Below are positions 26,001-36,602 of a stretch of DNA of 64,000 bases, piece by piece. A program made the translations under genes and the position numbers. Where the stretch lies: contig NC_089740.1 in assembly GCF_035083965.1 (NCBI RefSeq), forward strand, positions 10,290,596 through 10,354,595. Reading direction: 5' to 3'. Numbering within the stretch: position 1 is the first letter of the stretch; each line of letters starts with the position of its first letter. This DNA comes from Branchiostoma lanceolatum (taxonomy: Eukaryota; Chordata; Leptocardii; Amphioxiformes; Branchiostomatidae). The notes beneath the pieces were generated by a model, which was not told where the DNA came from, ran no database searches, and saw only the letters and a program-made list of their open reading frames with translations.

Positions 26001-26212
26001 GACATCTATTTGTACTACTATTTTACTTCTTACTTTCCCTCTTTCCCTTTTTCATGGTCATCTTTCCACCACACGTCGAGTTTTAAATCTCCAGACTCAT
26101 TCCCATCTACGTCAACAAGGGTGATGTAGACATTCCCGTCGGTCCCTGCGCCCTTGTAGGTCCCCGTCTTGGTTGTTACGAGGACGTCCACGCCTTTCGG
26201 TTGTCCAGCCAT
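17069..26212 (-). CDS. Lipoxygenase 2 (PLAT-LOX), 16 coding exons, 660 aa
   Basis: Tandem paralogue of LOX1 with the same exon lengths and phases: 26034-26212, 25674-25843, 25317-25453, 24320-24457, 23881-23978, 23289-23430, 22858-22956, 22254-22350, 21357-21474, 20925-21017, 20745-20805, 19527-19641, 18848-18927, 18102-18275, 17316-17479, 17069-17186. No frameshift or stop was found, and all GT..AG sites are kept. Iron ligands His352, His357, His538, Asn542 and Ile660 and the Coffa-position Ala395 are unchanged. Visible substitutions against LOX1 include Leu8Val, Lys13Thr and Ala18Thr in the PLAT domain, Val212-region unchanged, a Lys/Gly to Thr/Glu pair near residues 314-316, and Asn393 to His two residues before the Coffa alanine. 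Expected role is the same fatty-acid dioxygenase reaction. The gene lies directly downstream of CYP-A on the same strand, separated by about 11 kb of promoter copies and mobile elements. Confidence 0.92.
18525..18800. repeat. Dispersed repeat in LOX2 intron 13
   Basis: Duplicate of 3600-3860, including the (GATACA)n tail. Confidence 0.5.
19105..19395. repeat. GC-rich dispersed repeat in LOX2 intron 12
   Basis: Duplicate of 4186-4470 with a few substitutions. Confidence 0.6.
20460..20695 (-). mobile_element. tRNA-derived SINE in LOX2 intron 11
   Basis: Duplicate of 5460-5716 with an extra 'tattgg' period in the GGTATC-rich linker and a 38-40 bp insertion just outside its end (about 20420-20455). 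This indel causes much of the local offset shift between the two LOX copies. Confidence 0.7.
24820..25300. repeat. AT-rich dispersed repeat, LOX2 intron 3
   Basis: Duplicate of 9830-10310. Confidence 0.5.
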
Positions 26213-27212
26213 TGCCTACAAACAACACAATAGAAAATATCTCTACTCTAAAAAGTGCATCGTAATCCGGTGTCGCGCCAAATAATTGCCAGATGAGATG
26301 CTGAGCTGACTAGGATTAGGGCCAGGGTTAGGCATCATTCATCCGTTAAGATAAAGATGAAAATTATACAGATTGTTGACAATACTCATTTGAGTTGATA
26401 TCACATTATTAAAGCATGGACAGATTTTACTGGGAATTATCAAAGCAAACTGTAGAGTAAATCACTGATCACACGACCTTATACTTTAATATCAATGTGT
26501 GTATCTCGCGTTTGTACTTGACAAGGTGTTACTGTACATGGCATTAGCCTTCGGGCATTTGTGGAGAAAATCGCCTTGAACTTAACGTAAGGGCATCGTG
26601 TTAAAACTTTCGGAACTCTCTAGCCCCTCAAGCTTGTGTGTTGGATATTACCTTGTATTTCTAAACAGTACGAGTGAAGTATGTCAAATTGTTTACCGTT
26701 ACCACTAGACCCCGAGCGGCCGAGCGCAGTGCGTCGGTAAGCCGATACGCCCCTAGTTAGCAAACAAATGACTCATCTATTCAGAGGTAGCAGCACACTG
26801 TATTTAGTTGCCTGCCGGGGTGAGTCGGCTGCAGTTTCGTATGACCCTGACCCCGCATGACCCATATCAAAGTGGCGTTTTTTTTAATTTTTTTTTTTCG
26901 TTTTCAATTATTTTGTAGATCGCACCCTCAACTTCAACATATTTGTTCGTTGTGATTTTCTATTGCACCCTACTATGATTTTATCCACGTCGATGTCGGT
27001 CACTTTGTGGACCTTAACTATAGAAATCCCCGAAGGCCGGATACTGTGTTCTGCTACCTCAAAACTCAGGAGACAGTTTTTCCATCATGATCGACATTGT
27101 CAGGGTCTAACATTTCCCGCTGGCAAACTATTCTCTCTATAGCCATCGTAGTTGGTCTGCAAGTGATCAACCGCGCAATACTTATAGCTAGCCTCATTTG
27201 CATGCCTTCTTA

Positions 27213-27298
27213 AAGTCCCCCCCCCCCCAACAAAATAAACGTCGGCGCCACAAAGTCTTTGTTGCGCCGACGTTTATTTTGTTGGGGGGGGGGGGGGG
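27213..27298. repeat. Poly-C/poly-G flanked hairpin
   Basis: Left arm runs from a C-rich run through 'aacaaaataaacgtcggcgc'; right arm is its inverse 'gcgccgacgtttattttgtt' ending in a G17-like run. LOX1 has only the right arm and one G run (about 12235-12269), so the second arm was gained here or lost there. Confidence 0.8.
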
Positions 27299-28182
27299 GC
27301 ACTGACTCGCGATTTTCAAGTTACTAGTCGTTTACCGAGCTTAAGTCCCTGGCCTGGACCCGATAAGTTGAAAATCGCGAATCAGCGCCAACACACCCCC
27401 TACCGCACCCCCAAACGCGCAGTCAGGCACCAGCCGACCTAGCTCCCGAACCTCTCCTAACCATGGTTGCGGGGGCGTCGGTTGTTCATGTCCGGGGCTT
27501 TAGGAAGGACTGCTAGAGGCTTCTCGTTTTGTACTCAATCATGTCATTCAAAATACTACTTTGTTGACCAACCAAAGCGTTCATTTCAAATTTTCAAAGG
27601 GAGGGGTAGAGTAAATAAGCGTAGTTAATCGAATAGAACGTATCCAGCAAAGAACATGTATACAAAGAAAACCAAGTAGAGAGTTCAGGTCACCGTTGTA
27701 GTACTCAAAACAAGTTTAGGTGTAAGGTGAAACCTACATTGAGTTCTCCAAACAAAGTAGATATATCCACCTTTAAGGTGGATATATTTACTTTGTAATA
27801 CGTACACAATCGTGAACGCAAACGCCCTGTGTTGGGAGGGTCAAAGTTTGTGGATAAGTAGTAGTAGCCTGAACATTTCATTCCTTTTACAGCTTCCATT
27901 GAATCCACCCTGACGTCAAAACTCATGCCAATGTAACTTCCCATTTATGTCAGGTACATTGAGTCCTTTTGTTTACGTAAGCCCAGTTGTATGACCTATT
28001 CCTAGTTTTCCATTCTTGATCTCATGGTGATTACGGTAGAAAATACTAGTGCTAGCCAATTTTCTTTTCTGTGGACAATCTACGAACGACTACTCAAGTC
28101 ATTGGTGCACAAATCTCCATGTTTTTGGCTAGGAATTTTAACTTGGGCTCCCATATATGAATCTCCTTAGTGTAGGGTTCCA

Positions 28183-28285
28183 TCCCGGTGTGAGTGGATC
28201 AAACCTATCCCGGTGTGAGTGGATCAAACCTATCCCGGTGTGAGTGGATCAAACCTATCCCGGTGTGAGTGGATCAAACCTATCA
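28183..28285. repeat. 24 bp minisatellite, four units
   Basis: Tandem units of 'tcccggtgtgagtggatcaa' plus 'acct(a)'. Copy 1 has only two units at about 13150-13205. Shows copy-number change since the segmental duplication. Confidence 0.85.
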
Positions 28286-29248
28286 TTCCGGTTTTCAGAC
28301 AAGATGATGCAACACTTGTAAAATATCAAGAGGAGATATGTGGACAAAATTTTATTTCGGGAAAATGTTTCTTCCCTTTGTTTCTAACTAGTACGAGTGA
28401 AGTATCGGAAATTTTTTCAAATTGTTTACTGTTACCTCTCGGCTCCCCCGGAGCGAACGCTGGGCGGCGGTAAACCGATACACCCCTAGTTGGCAGACAA
28501 ACAATACATCTATTCAAAAGTTAGGAAACGCTGCACAAACAAGTTAAAGTCCGTTACAAGGTGACTTCACGATCATTCATGCATGACAAAAACACACGCC
28601 AATACCCGCACCCCAAACCTAAGTTCAACCGGTTGCGTACATCACTATTTCTCTGTGAAAGTTGTGACACATTCTACTAATTTCGTTGATACCCTATTGG
28701 CACCTATATGATTGTATACACCTGTCACGCAGTTGACTTCATGCATTTGTTGATCGCAAGAAACTCTCAAACACACCGTGACCGCTTCTGATTTACTGCT
28801 AAACACCAGCCAACCCATTCCAGACCTCCCGATCACAGCCGAACATCAGTCGACCACAGCCAGTTTACAAAAACACCCTGACTACTACTGCTAACCACCA
28901 GCCAACCCATTCCAGACCTCCCGTCCACAGCCGAATGTTTGACTGCCGCAGCCGAACACTAGCTAACCGCTCTGAATGCCAGCCAACCACAGCCGATCTA
29001 GCTCCCGAACCTCTCCCAACCATGGTTGGGAAAAGGTCGGGAGACCGTGTGTAACCGGGGCTTTGGGAAGGCCTGTAGAGGCTACCTATTTTGTACTCAA
29101 TGTCATTCAAAATACTACTTTCTTTACCAAGCAAAGCGTCCAATTTCTTCAAGGGGAGGCGTGGAATAATTAAGCGTAGTGAGTCGAACAGAGCCTATCC
29201 ATCATAGAACATGCATGCAAAGGAAACCAAGTAGAGAGTTCGGCTCAC

Positions 29249-29390
29249 CGTTGTAGTACTCGAACCAGCTTTAGTAAGACCGATGAGTCGCGGGGCTTGC
29301 CTGAGGCTCGACGTGTCTCGTGCTTGAACTTGAAGGCGGGAATGGGCAGGCAGGGCTGAGTCATGTGAATGGGCTCATTATTTATAACGG
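29249..29390 (-). promoter_or_regulatory. LOX2 core promoter and 5' UTR exon
   Basis: TATAAATA on the minus strand at 29379-29386 and donor GTGAGC at 29243-29248, as at LOX1. A short upstream reading frame starting MTQPCLP runs through this exon but is out of the LOX frame at the splice, so it would be at most a uORF. The LOX1 version is interrupted by a stop, so the uORF is not conserved. Confidence 0.65.
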
Positions 29391-30268
29391 AGGCCCCGGA
29401 TGTTGATCAACGGTGGGCGAGAAGGCGCGAAAGTAAGACACTTGACATACATTGTTGACGTGAAACCCCGCCTACGGGTGCATGTTGACGGTCGCGGTCT
29501 ACCTTTATATAGCTCGCGTCGCACCTTGGCCATGCGCTCATCATCAGTGCTTCACGTGAACATTTCAAAGCGTCATCTTGAAACCCAACCGGAAAAATGT
29601 ACGCTATACTTTTGAGTGTACACTCTTAACCGTCCTTTACATTTTTAGTTTGGTCTGCATACTGGGCTAGCCTTATTAAGTATACCCGGTATATACGATG
29701 GACAACAGGGATTAATCTCGTACGATCAGTCTTGTAAAGCTTTGAAGTTACAGAGCCTCTATGACAGAGGGAAAACCTGTGCCTTAAGTTTGAAAACAAA
29801 CTTTCCAAGTCAAACCACTGGCTTCCAAACCAAATGGGCGACGTCTTGAACGGGGAGGGCAACAAGAGAAACAAGTGAATTCGACCACATACCATCACGT
29901 GCAAAGCAGTATCCAAAACCCTGCCATATATAGTCAAACTCTTGAACAACAATGTTTATCGCAGATTTTCTGTATAGTGCTGATTTTGATTTATTTCTAT
30001 GTATGGGAAATCCCACGGTAAACCTAGTTATTTTCAAGCTACGACGTACGGAATCTCACAAAATCAGCCCTTTTGTTGTGCAAAGAGAGTCTAATTAACA
30101 GACCAGTCATGCATATAGAGAGATCATTATTGACACAACAAAAGCACAGCGACGTTCGTAAGGTCTACTACATACATGCATACAAACGAATAAGTGCATA
30201 CAAATGAGTTTACGCTCCCTTAAGCTTGTTGCTTTCGTGTAACTGACGTTAACTATGCGATACGAACA
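29391..30268. other. LOX2 upstream DNA
   Basis: Collinear with 14341-15230 of copy 1. A TATATA-like run near 29510 and no coding sequence. Ends at the insertion site of the 2.5 kb inverted-repeat element; the target 'tacgaaca' matches the uninterrupted 'gcgatacgaacaattattc' at about 15220. Confidence 0.6.
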
Positions 30269-32795
30269 CCCGATACATATCCAATTCTCGATAGTAATGG
30301 TGTTATAGGGGAAGCAATAAGTGCATAGCTATGGTGCAGAAGGACGTCCTTCCGTCCTCTGAAGGAACTTCATTCACCATAGCTATGGGGAACGCATTTA
30401 TTGGCTACCTCTGCGCACAGGCTGATGGGAAGGCCTTTCGTGAGCACTTCAAAATGGCGGCTCTGCAGACTACTACTGCTTGCTGTGCACACGCATTCGT
30501 GTCGAAATTGTTAAAGATGCTGTACTTTATGGAGTGCTGACGATCTACGAATTTACCGAAGTACATTGCCTGTCATGCTAAACTATGATGGTCCTGGCAA
30601 GCTGCATTTACATTAATGACCAGCTTTGAGAGAACAGTTTTTTTTTTTTTACATTTGGTGGAAAAGTGGAGTAAGTTATTCCTCCTTGGTTATTTGTGGT
30701 CAGTCGTATGGCCCGTATGCTACATATCATCATATTATATATTTCCACAAGAACTACTGCTATTTGCTCGTAAGCCTTGTGAGTACTGTTTCACCATCAG
30801 TTTGCATCAGGATTTTACCGTGCGGAGTACCGCAAAGAATCTAGTGTGCGCGGCCTAGCGGTAACTTATGTGCGACCGAGAAAAAAACATGTTTACGATT
30901 GAGATGAAAGAATCGTTTTATCTACAGAAAAACTGAAGTCGCTTTCATGTACCCAATATCGTAGGCTATCCCGGGTTGGAATATGTTTAACCTGCGTTGA
31001 TTTAGATATGATTTATGAGCTCTAAACGCTTCAGGATACTGCCGTAAGGAGTACCTCAAAATATTTAGTGCGCGCGGCCTTGCGGTAACTTATTTGCGAC
31101 TGAGAAAAAAACAGGTTCGCGATCGAGAGTGAAAGAATCGTTTTATTTACAGAAAAAGTGAAGTCACTTTTATGTACCTAATATCGTAGGCTATCCCGGT
31201 TTGAAATATGTTTTACCTGCGTATATTTAGATATGACTTATGAGCTCTAAACGCTTCAGGATACTGCCGTACAGAGTACCGCAAAATATTTAGTGCGCGC
31301 CGGGGCCTTGCGGTATCTTATTTGCGACTGAGAAAAAAACAGGTTCGCGATCGAGAGTGAGAGAATCGTTTTATTTACAAGAAAACTGAAGTCGCTTTCA
31401 TGCACCCAATATCGTAGGCTATCCCGGTTTGAAATATGTTTTACCTGCGTATATTTAGATATGACTTATGAGCTCTAAACGCTTCAGGATACTGCCGTAC
31501 GGAGTACCGCACAATATTTAGTGCGCGCGGCCTTGCGGTATCTTATTTGCGACTGAGAAAAAAACAGGTTCGCGATCGAGAGTGAGAGAATCGTTTTATT
31601 TACAGGAAAACTGAAGTCGCTTTCATGTACCCAATATCGTACGCTATCCCGGTCTGAAATGTGTTTTACCTGCGTTGATTTAGATATGATTTATGAGCTC
31701 TAAACGCTTCAGGATACTGCCGTAAGGAGAACCACAAAATGTTTAGTGCGCGACGCGTGGCCTTGGCCCTTGCGGTAACTTAATTGCGACTGAGAAAAAA
31801 ACAGGTTCGCGATCGACAGTGAAAAAATCGTTTTATTTACAGAAAAACTGAATTCGCTTTCATGTACCCAATATCGTAGGCTATCCCGGTCTGAAATATG
31901 TTTTACCTGCGTTGATTTAGATATGATTTATGAGCTCTAAACGCTTCAGGATACTGCCGTACGGAGTACCGCAAAATATTTAGTGCGCGCGGCCTTGCGG
32001 TAACTTATTTGCGACTGAGAAAAAAACAGGTTCGCGATCGAGAGTGAAAGAATCGTTTTATTTACAGAAAAACTGAAGTCGCTTTCATGTACCCAATATC
32101 GTAGGCTATCCCGGTCTGAAATATTTTTTACCTGCGTATATTTAGATATGATTTATGAGCTCTAAACGCCTCAGGATACTGCCGTACGGAGTACCGCAAA
32201 ATATTTAGTGCGCGCGGCCTTGCGGTATCTTATTTGCGACTGAGAAAAAAACAGGTTCGCGATCGAGAGTAAGAGAATCGTTTTATTTACAGAAAAACTG
32301 AAGTCGCTTTCATGTACCCAATATCGTAGGCTATCCCGGTTTGAAATATTTTTTACATGCGTATATTTAGATATGACTTATGAGCTCCAAACGCTTCAGG
32401 ATACTGCCGTACGGAGTACCGCAAAATATTGGTGTAGTGCGTGCGGCCTTGCGGTGGATGCAGCTTGCCAGAGCCATCATAAGGTTGGCATGACAGGCAA
32501 TAAGTACTTCCGTGAATTCGTAGATCGTCAGCACTCCATAAAGTACAGCATCTTTAACAATTTCGACACGAATGCGTGTGCACAGCAAGCAGTAGTAGTC
32601 TGCAGAGCCGCCATTTTGAAGTGCTCACGAAAGGCCTTCCCATCAGCCTGTGCGCAGAGGTAACCAATAAATGCGTTCCCCATAGCTATGGTGAATGAAG
32701 TTCCTTCAGAGGACGGAAGGACGTCCTTCTGTACCATAGCTATGCACTTATTGCTTCCCCTATAACACCATTACTATCGACAATTGGATATGTAT
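30269..32795. mobile_element. 2.5 kb foldback-type element with long terminal inverted repeats
   Basis: Left arm about 30273-30612 and right arm about 32450-32795 are inverted copies, nearly identical in their outer 270 bp. The same open frame (MVQKDVLP...) therefore reads rightward in one arm and leftward in the other, so it is arm sequence rather than a gene. Outer ends share ATACATATCC. The 8 bp 'tacgaaca' flanks both sides, overlapping the right terminus; the empty site in copy 1 confirms the insertion. Between the arms are a 200 bp unique part (30613-30800) and a tandem array. No transposase is seen, so it is presumed non-autonomous. Superfamily is not assigned. Confidence 0.85.
30800..32450. 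repeat. Tandem array of about seven ~225 bp units inside the foldback element
   Basis: The landmark 'taaacgcttcaggatactgc' recurs at about 31024, 31248, 31476, 31701, 31938, 32163 and 32388, giving periods of 224 to 237. Each unit has a small palindrome 'tgccgtacggagtaccgca', a 'gaaaaaaacaggttcgcgatc' stretch and a 'gtgcgcgcggccttgcggta' stretch. Unit five carries about 12 extra bases. Confidence 0.92.
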
Positions 32796-34722
32796 ACGAA
32801 CAATTTTTCAATAATGCGTCCCGAACCATTTTCAAATACACTTAACGATGAATTCAGGATAGCAAATATCATGGTTACGTAAAGTTAAAGCAACTACTTA
32901 AGCTTCGCGGACAATGTACCGCCAACGCTTAACGTTGACTAATGGTGGGCGGGCTACGCCTCCTGGTAAAATACAGGTCTACAGAACCTCATGATATTTT
33001 CAGCTTGAGTCATGCACGGTTGAATGGTTCGATGCGATGTCAACACGCCAACGTGTGTACACACATTATGCTTTCTTTGTCACAAAGCTGTACTTTTCCA
33101 TACAATGATCCAAACAGCAACTGTCGGACCGTCTAAGGTAAATACCAACTCTATTCATCAATCTCTTAATTAGGTTGGGTGAAATATAATTGATGAATAG
33201 AGTTGGTAAATACCCGGATTGGAAATGGGACCAAACCATAAAATACCAAGAAGTGGTACATGCATAAGATTTCATTTCATTTTGGCGAAATGTTTCTTTT
33301 CCTCAGTTTCTAAATAGTACGAGTGAAGTATCGGGAATTTTGTCAAATTGTTTACCGTTACCACTAACGTTAGACTCCCCCGTGGGCATGCACGGCGTCG
33401 GTAAAGCGATACGTCCCTAGTGAGCAGACAAACAACACATCTATTGAAAAGTTGGGAAGCACTGTAGTGACTGTACAAACAAGTTCACGTCCGTTACGAG
33501 GTAACTTGATGATCATTCATGCATGAAAAAATATCCGCACCCCAAACCTATGTTCTTTAAGTGGTTTAACCGGTTGCACATCACTTTTTCTCTCGGTGAA
33601 AGTTGTGAGACATTCTACTAATTTCGTTGATACCCTATTGGCGCCTATATGTATACACCTGTCACGCAGTAAACTATTTTTCGTAAGAAACTCTTAAGCC
33701 CATTCCAGATCTCTCCTCCACAGCCGAACACCAGCCGACCACAGCCAGTTTTAGATTAAATATCGAATTTGACTCCCAAACACACCCTGAACACTACTGC
33801 TAACCACCAGCCAACCCATTACAGACCTCCCGTCCACAGCCGAATGTTTGACTGGCGCAGTCGAACACTAGCTAACCGCTCTGAATGCAAGCCAACCACA
33901 GCCGACCTAGCTCCCGAACCTCTCCCAATCATGGTTGGGAAAAGGTCGGGAGACCATGTGTAACCGGGGCTTTGGGAAGGCCTGTAGAGGCTATTAATTT
34001 TGTACTCAATGTCATTCAAAATACTACTTTCTTTACCAAGCAAAGCGTCCAATTTTTTCAAGGGGAGGCGTGGAATAAATAAGCGTAGTGAATCGAACAG
34101 AACCTATCCAGCAAAAGAACATGCATGCAAAGAAAACCAAGTAGAGTTCAGCTCACCGCTGTAGTAGTGAAACCAGGTTTAGCAAGACCGATGCCGTAGT
34201 CGCGGTGCTTGCCTGTGGCGTGTTGTGTCTGGTGCTTGCCGAACTTGAAGGCGGGAATGGGCAGGCCAGACAGAATGAGCTCATTATTTATAACAGAACA
34301 GATGTTGATCAAAGGTAAGCGGAGAAGGCGCATTGTTCTCGCGATACGAACAATTCTTCAATAATGCGTCACGAACCCTTTTAAAACACACTTGACGATC
34401 AATTCCCAAATATCATGGTTAAGCAAAGTTAAAGCGACTACTTAAAGCTTCGCGAATAATGTACGTGTACCGCCAACGCTTAACGTTGACTTATGGTGGG
34501 CGGGGTACGCCCCCTGGAAAAATACAGGTCTGCAAACCCTCATGATCTTTTCAGCTCGAGTCATGTACAGTTGAATGGTTCGATGCGCTGTCAACACGCA
34601 AACGTACGTGTGTACAGACATTATGCTTTCTTTGTCACAAAGTTGTACGTTTCCATACAATGGACCAAACAGCAACTGTCGGATCGTCAATAGTAATTAA
34701 CTCTTTTCATCAATCTCTTAAT
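32796..34722 (-). pseudogene. Orphan LOX promoter and 5' UTR exon copy, no LOX body
   Basis: Matches the LOX upstream region: 32796-33130 and 34335-34700 both align with 15220-15600, 33760-34170 with 13800-14220, and the core promoter is kept (TATAAATA 34285-34292, donor GTGAGC 34151-34156). The expected LOX coding exons do not follow; instead sequence leads into another copy of the far-upstream region and the foldback element. A short inverted pair 'gaatagagttggta' lies at about 33145-33210. It is either a relic of a third LOX unit or a duplicated first exon/enhancer feeding LOX2. Confidence 0.6.
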
Positions 34723-36602
34723 GTCAAGTCAAGTCAAGTCAAAGTTTATTGCACAACGATTGTAACAGGTACAATGTAAGGCAAAAATAAAATACTACTG
34801 GCTACTTATATCAAACTACTAAAAGCTATAGGTAGGTTCTATGCTATACAATGGTTAGGTTCGAGGCTGTACAATGCTCCATTTCAAACTACATGAAGGC
34901 ACTATCTATATAATATTGTCAAAGGTAGATGATGTCAACAGGAGATACAATAGGGAGTCGTATATGTCAATTATACAATTACATGATGAGGAGATGAATG
35001 TCTGATACAATCAAATCGCTATTTCACGGATTCTTTTTTGCATGGATGTATAGATATATTGGCCTAGATATACAGATATTGTTTCAGGACATGACATAAG
35101 TACACGAAAAGTCTCTGTTTTCGACTGAGGTATTGTTACATTTGTTTTGCCTTTAATTGTCTGCATTAACTTCACTCTTTCATCTTTATATGTTGGACAT
35201 TCCATTAAGAAGTGATATTCGTCTTCGACATTTTCTTTACATGCAGGACAAAGTCTCTGATTGGCTGGGACATTTCTATGTCTACCTTTTTCAATTTCAA
35301 GACAGTGTGCTCCAATACGGAGTTTTGTTGTGTGTGTTATGAAGGATTTGTTTTGGACTGACTGGAGGTAGTTCTCTATATGAAAGTCTGTTTTTATTTT
35401 TGAATATGTTTCAAGTTTCTTAAAGCTTCTAATTTTTTGCCGCCAGCTTGACAGAAACTCGCCTTTAAGGCGCTCCTTGAACATTTCTCCGAAATATTTG
35501 GCATCCACGGTAGGGTTCAACCAAATGTTTTGGAGTCCATGTCTGCAAAGTGTATCACGTATATGAACAACCCAGTCTTGTTCTTGTCCAACGGCTTCGT
35601 CATACGCCTTTTTAACAATCCTGTCGTTCGGCATGCTGTTTAATCTTATCCAGTATTTGACCATTTGAGTCTGAGAATCTATGTATAATGGATACATATT
35701 ACATACCCAATTCGCCTCTCACAGCAGCGTTAAAAGAACTTCTGGGGACGCGAAGAAGTATCTTGCAGAAATTTAGTAAAATATATTCCAGATCGGAAAT
35801 TTCGTACGAAATTGATGGTTGGACCACTGTTATATTTTGGTTTGCTAGATCACTAGATCGATATATAATATTTAGCTTGTCACTGTATCTACTAAGTCGG
35901 AGAAGAACAGGTCGAGTAGAAGATGGTTCGGTTTTTTTCCCGACACGGGTTGCCTTACGGATATTCACATCTGATCCTAAAACCGGAGATATTATGTCAG
36001 ATACAGATTTCCTAATGTTTTCATTTGGATTCTCAGTTACTCCATGGAGTATTAGGTCTCGTGACTGAACATTTGTTCCCAGTATTTCACTACAATATAG
36101 CAGGATTGGTTTAACTAGGCTATTAAATAGATCGAGGGCCAAAGGTATGGATGGGTTATGATTTGCCATGAGAATGGACTTTAGTTTAAATGAAGCCCGG
36201 AGGGCTTTTATTCTAAGTTGTTTTGTTGCTCGATGAAAAGAACCAGAGGGTGTTATATCTACCCCTAAGTATGTTGATGAAGGTTAGACATCCAGGTAAT
36301 AAGATACGCCAAAAATAATTACTCAAGCAACTGGATAAGATTTTGAAACAGTCAGACGTTTCAGACAGTATCCACTGTCTTTCGTCAGTGACTGACGAAA
36401 GACAGTGGATACTGTCTGAAACGTCTGACTGTTTCAAAATCTTATCCAGTTGCTTGATTAATTATTTTTGGCGTACCCCTAAGTATGTATGTATAGAAGT
36501 TAGTTATGTTTAAAGTTTGTCCCTGTGATTGAAAACTATGGTTTTGGCTATTACTTGTTCGCGCATCTTTAGAAAATATCATAACTTTAGTTTTGTCTCT
36601 AT
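34723..36602 (-). mobile_element. 5'-truncated LINE (C-terminal part of ORF2)
   Basis: Minus strand carries the end of a non-LTR retrotransposon polyprotein: after the RT palm come 'MIFSKDAR', 'YLGVDITPSGSF' (interrupted by a hairpin element), a helical connector, and a C-terminal CPAC...HFLMEC zinc-knuckle-like cluster (CX2C, H, C) near 35180-35250. The 3' end is AATAAACTTTGACTTGACTTG, a (TTGAC)n tail typical of CR1/L2-like LINEs. Flanks match the uninterrupted 15595-15610 of copy 1, so both ends are defined. It is dead: a frameshift at about 35697 and the hairpin insertion break the frame. Confidence 0.8.
36275..36473. mobile_element. 199 bp near-perfect hairpin nested in the LINE
   Basis: Flanked by a 15 bp direct repeat TACCCCTAAGTATGT (36260-36274 and 36474-36488). 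Starts with 'gatgaaggttagacatccag' and then forms a long inverted repeat centred near 36392. A diverged relative with the same start is at 47511-47700. It splits the LINE YLGV codons, so it is younger than the LINE. Confidence 0.85.

Larger units (their letters stand above)
26216..29248 (-). other. LOX2 5' UTR intron
   Basis: Counterpart of 11227-14198, between donor GTGAGC (29243-29248) and acceptor TTTGTAG before the start-codon exon. It differs from copy 1 by an extra arm of a poly-G hairpin (27213-27298) and by an expanded 24 bp minisatellite (about 28183-28285). No coding exon is seen. Confidence 0.6.
16114..30060. repeat. Tandem segmental duplication, copy 2 (LOX2 unit)
   Basis: Collinear with 1-15120. 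Within each of the 16 coding exons the length is identical between copies. The intron offset changes only between 14920 and 14992 from 2146 to 11223 of copy 1, showing that only small indels have accumulated there. Confidence 0.9.

Noticed and set aside
29249-29390. MTQPCLP... frame as the true LOX2 N-terminus
   Set aside because: It joins out of frame to the PLAT exon, and the LOX1 counterpart has an internal stop before the donor; treated as 5' UTR with a non-conserved uORF.
30331-30540. Identical 69-aa frames at 30331-30540 (+) and 32528-32737 (-)
   Set aside because: They are the two inverted arms of one mobile element; the match reflects the palindrome, not a duplicated gene.
30800-32450. 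Repeat array considered as CRISPR
   Set aside because: Units are contiguous 225 bp repeats without spacers, in an animal genome inside a transposon.
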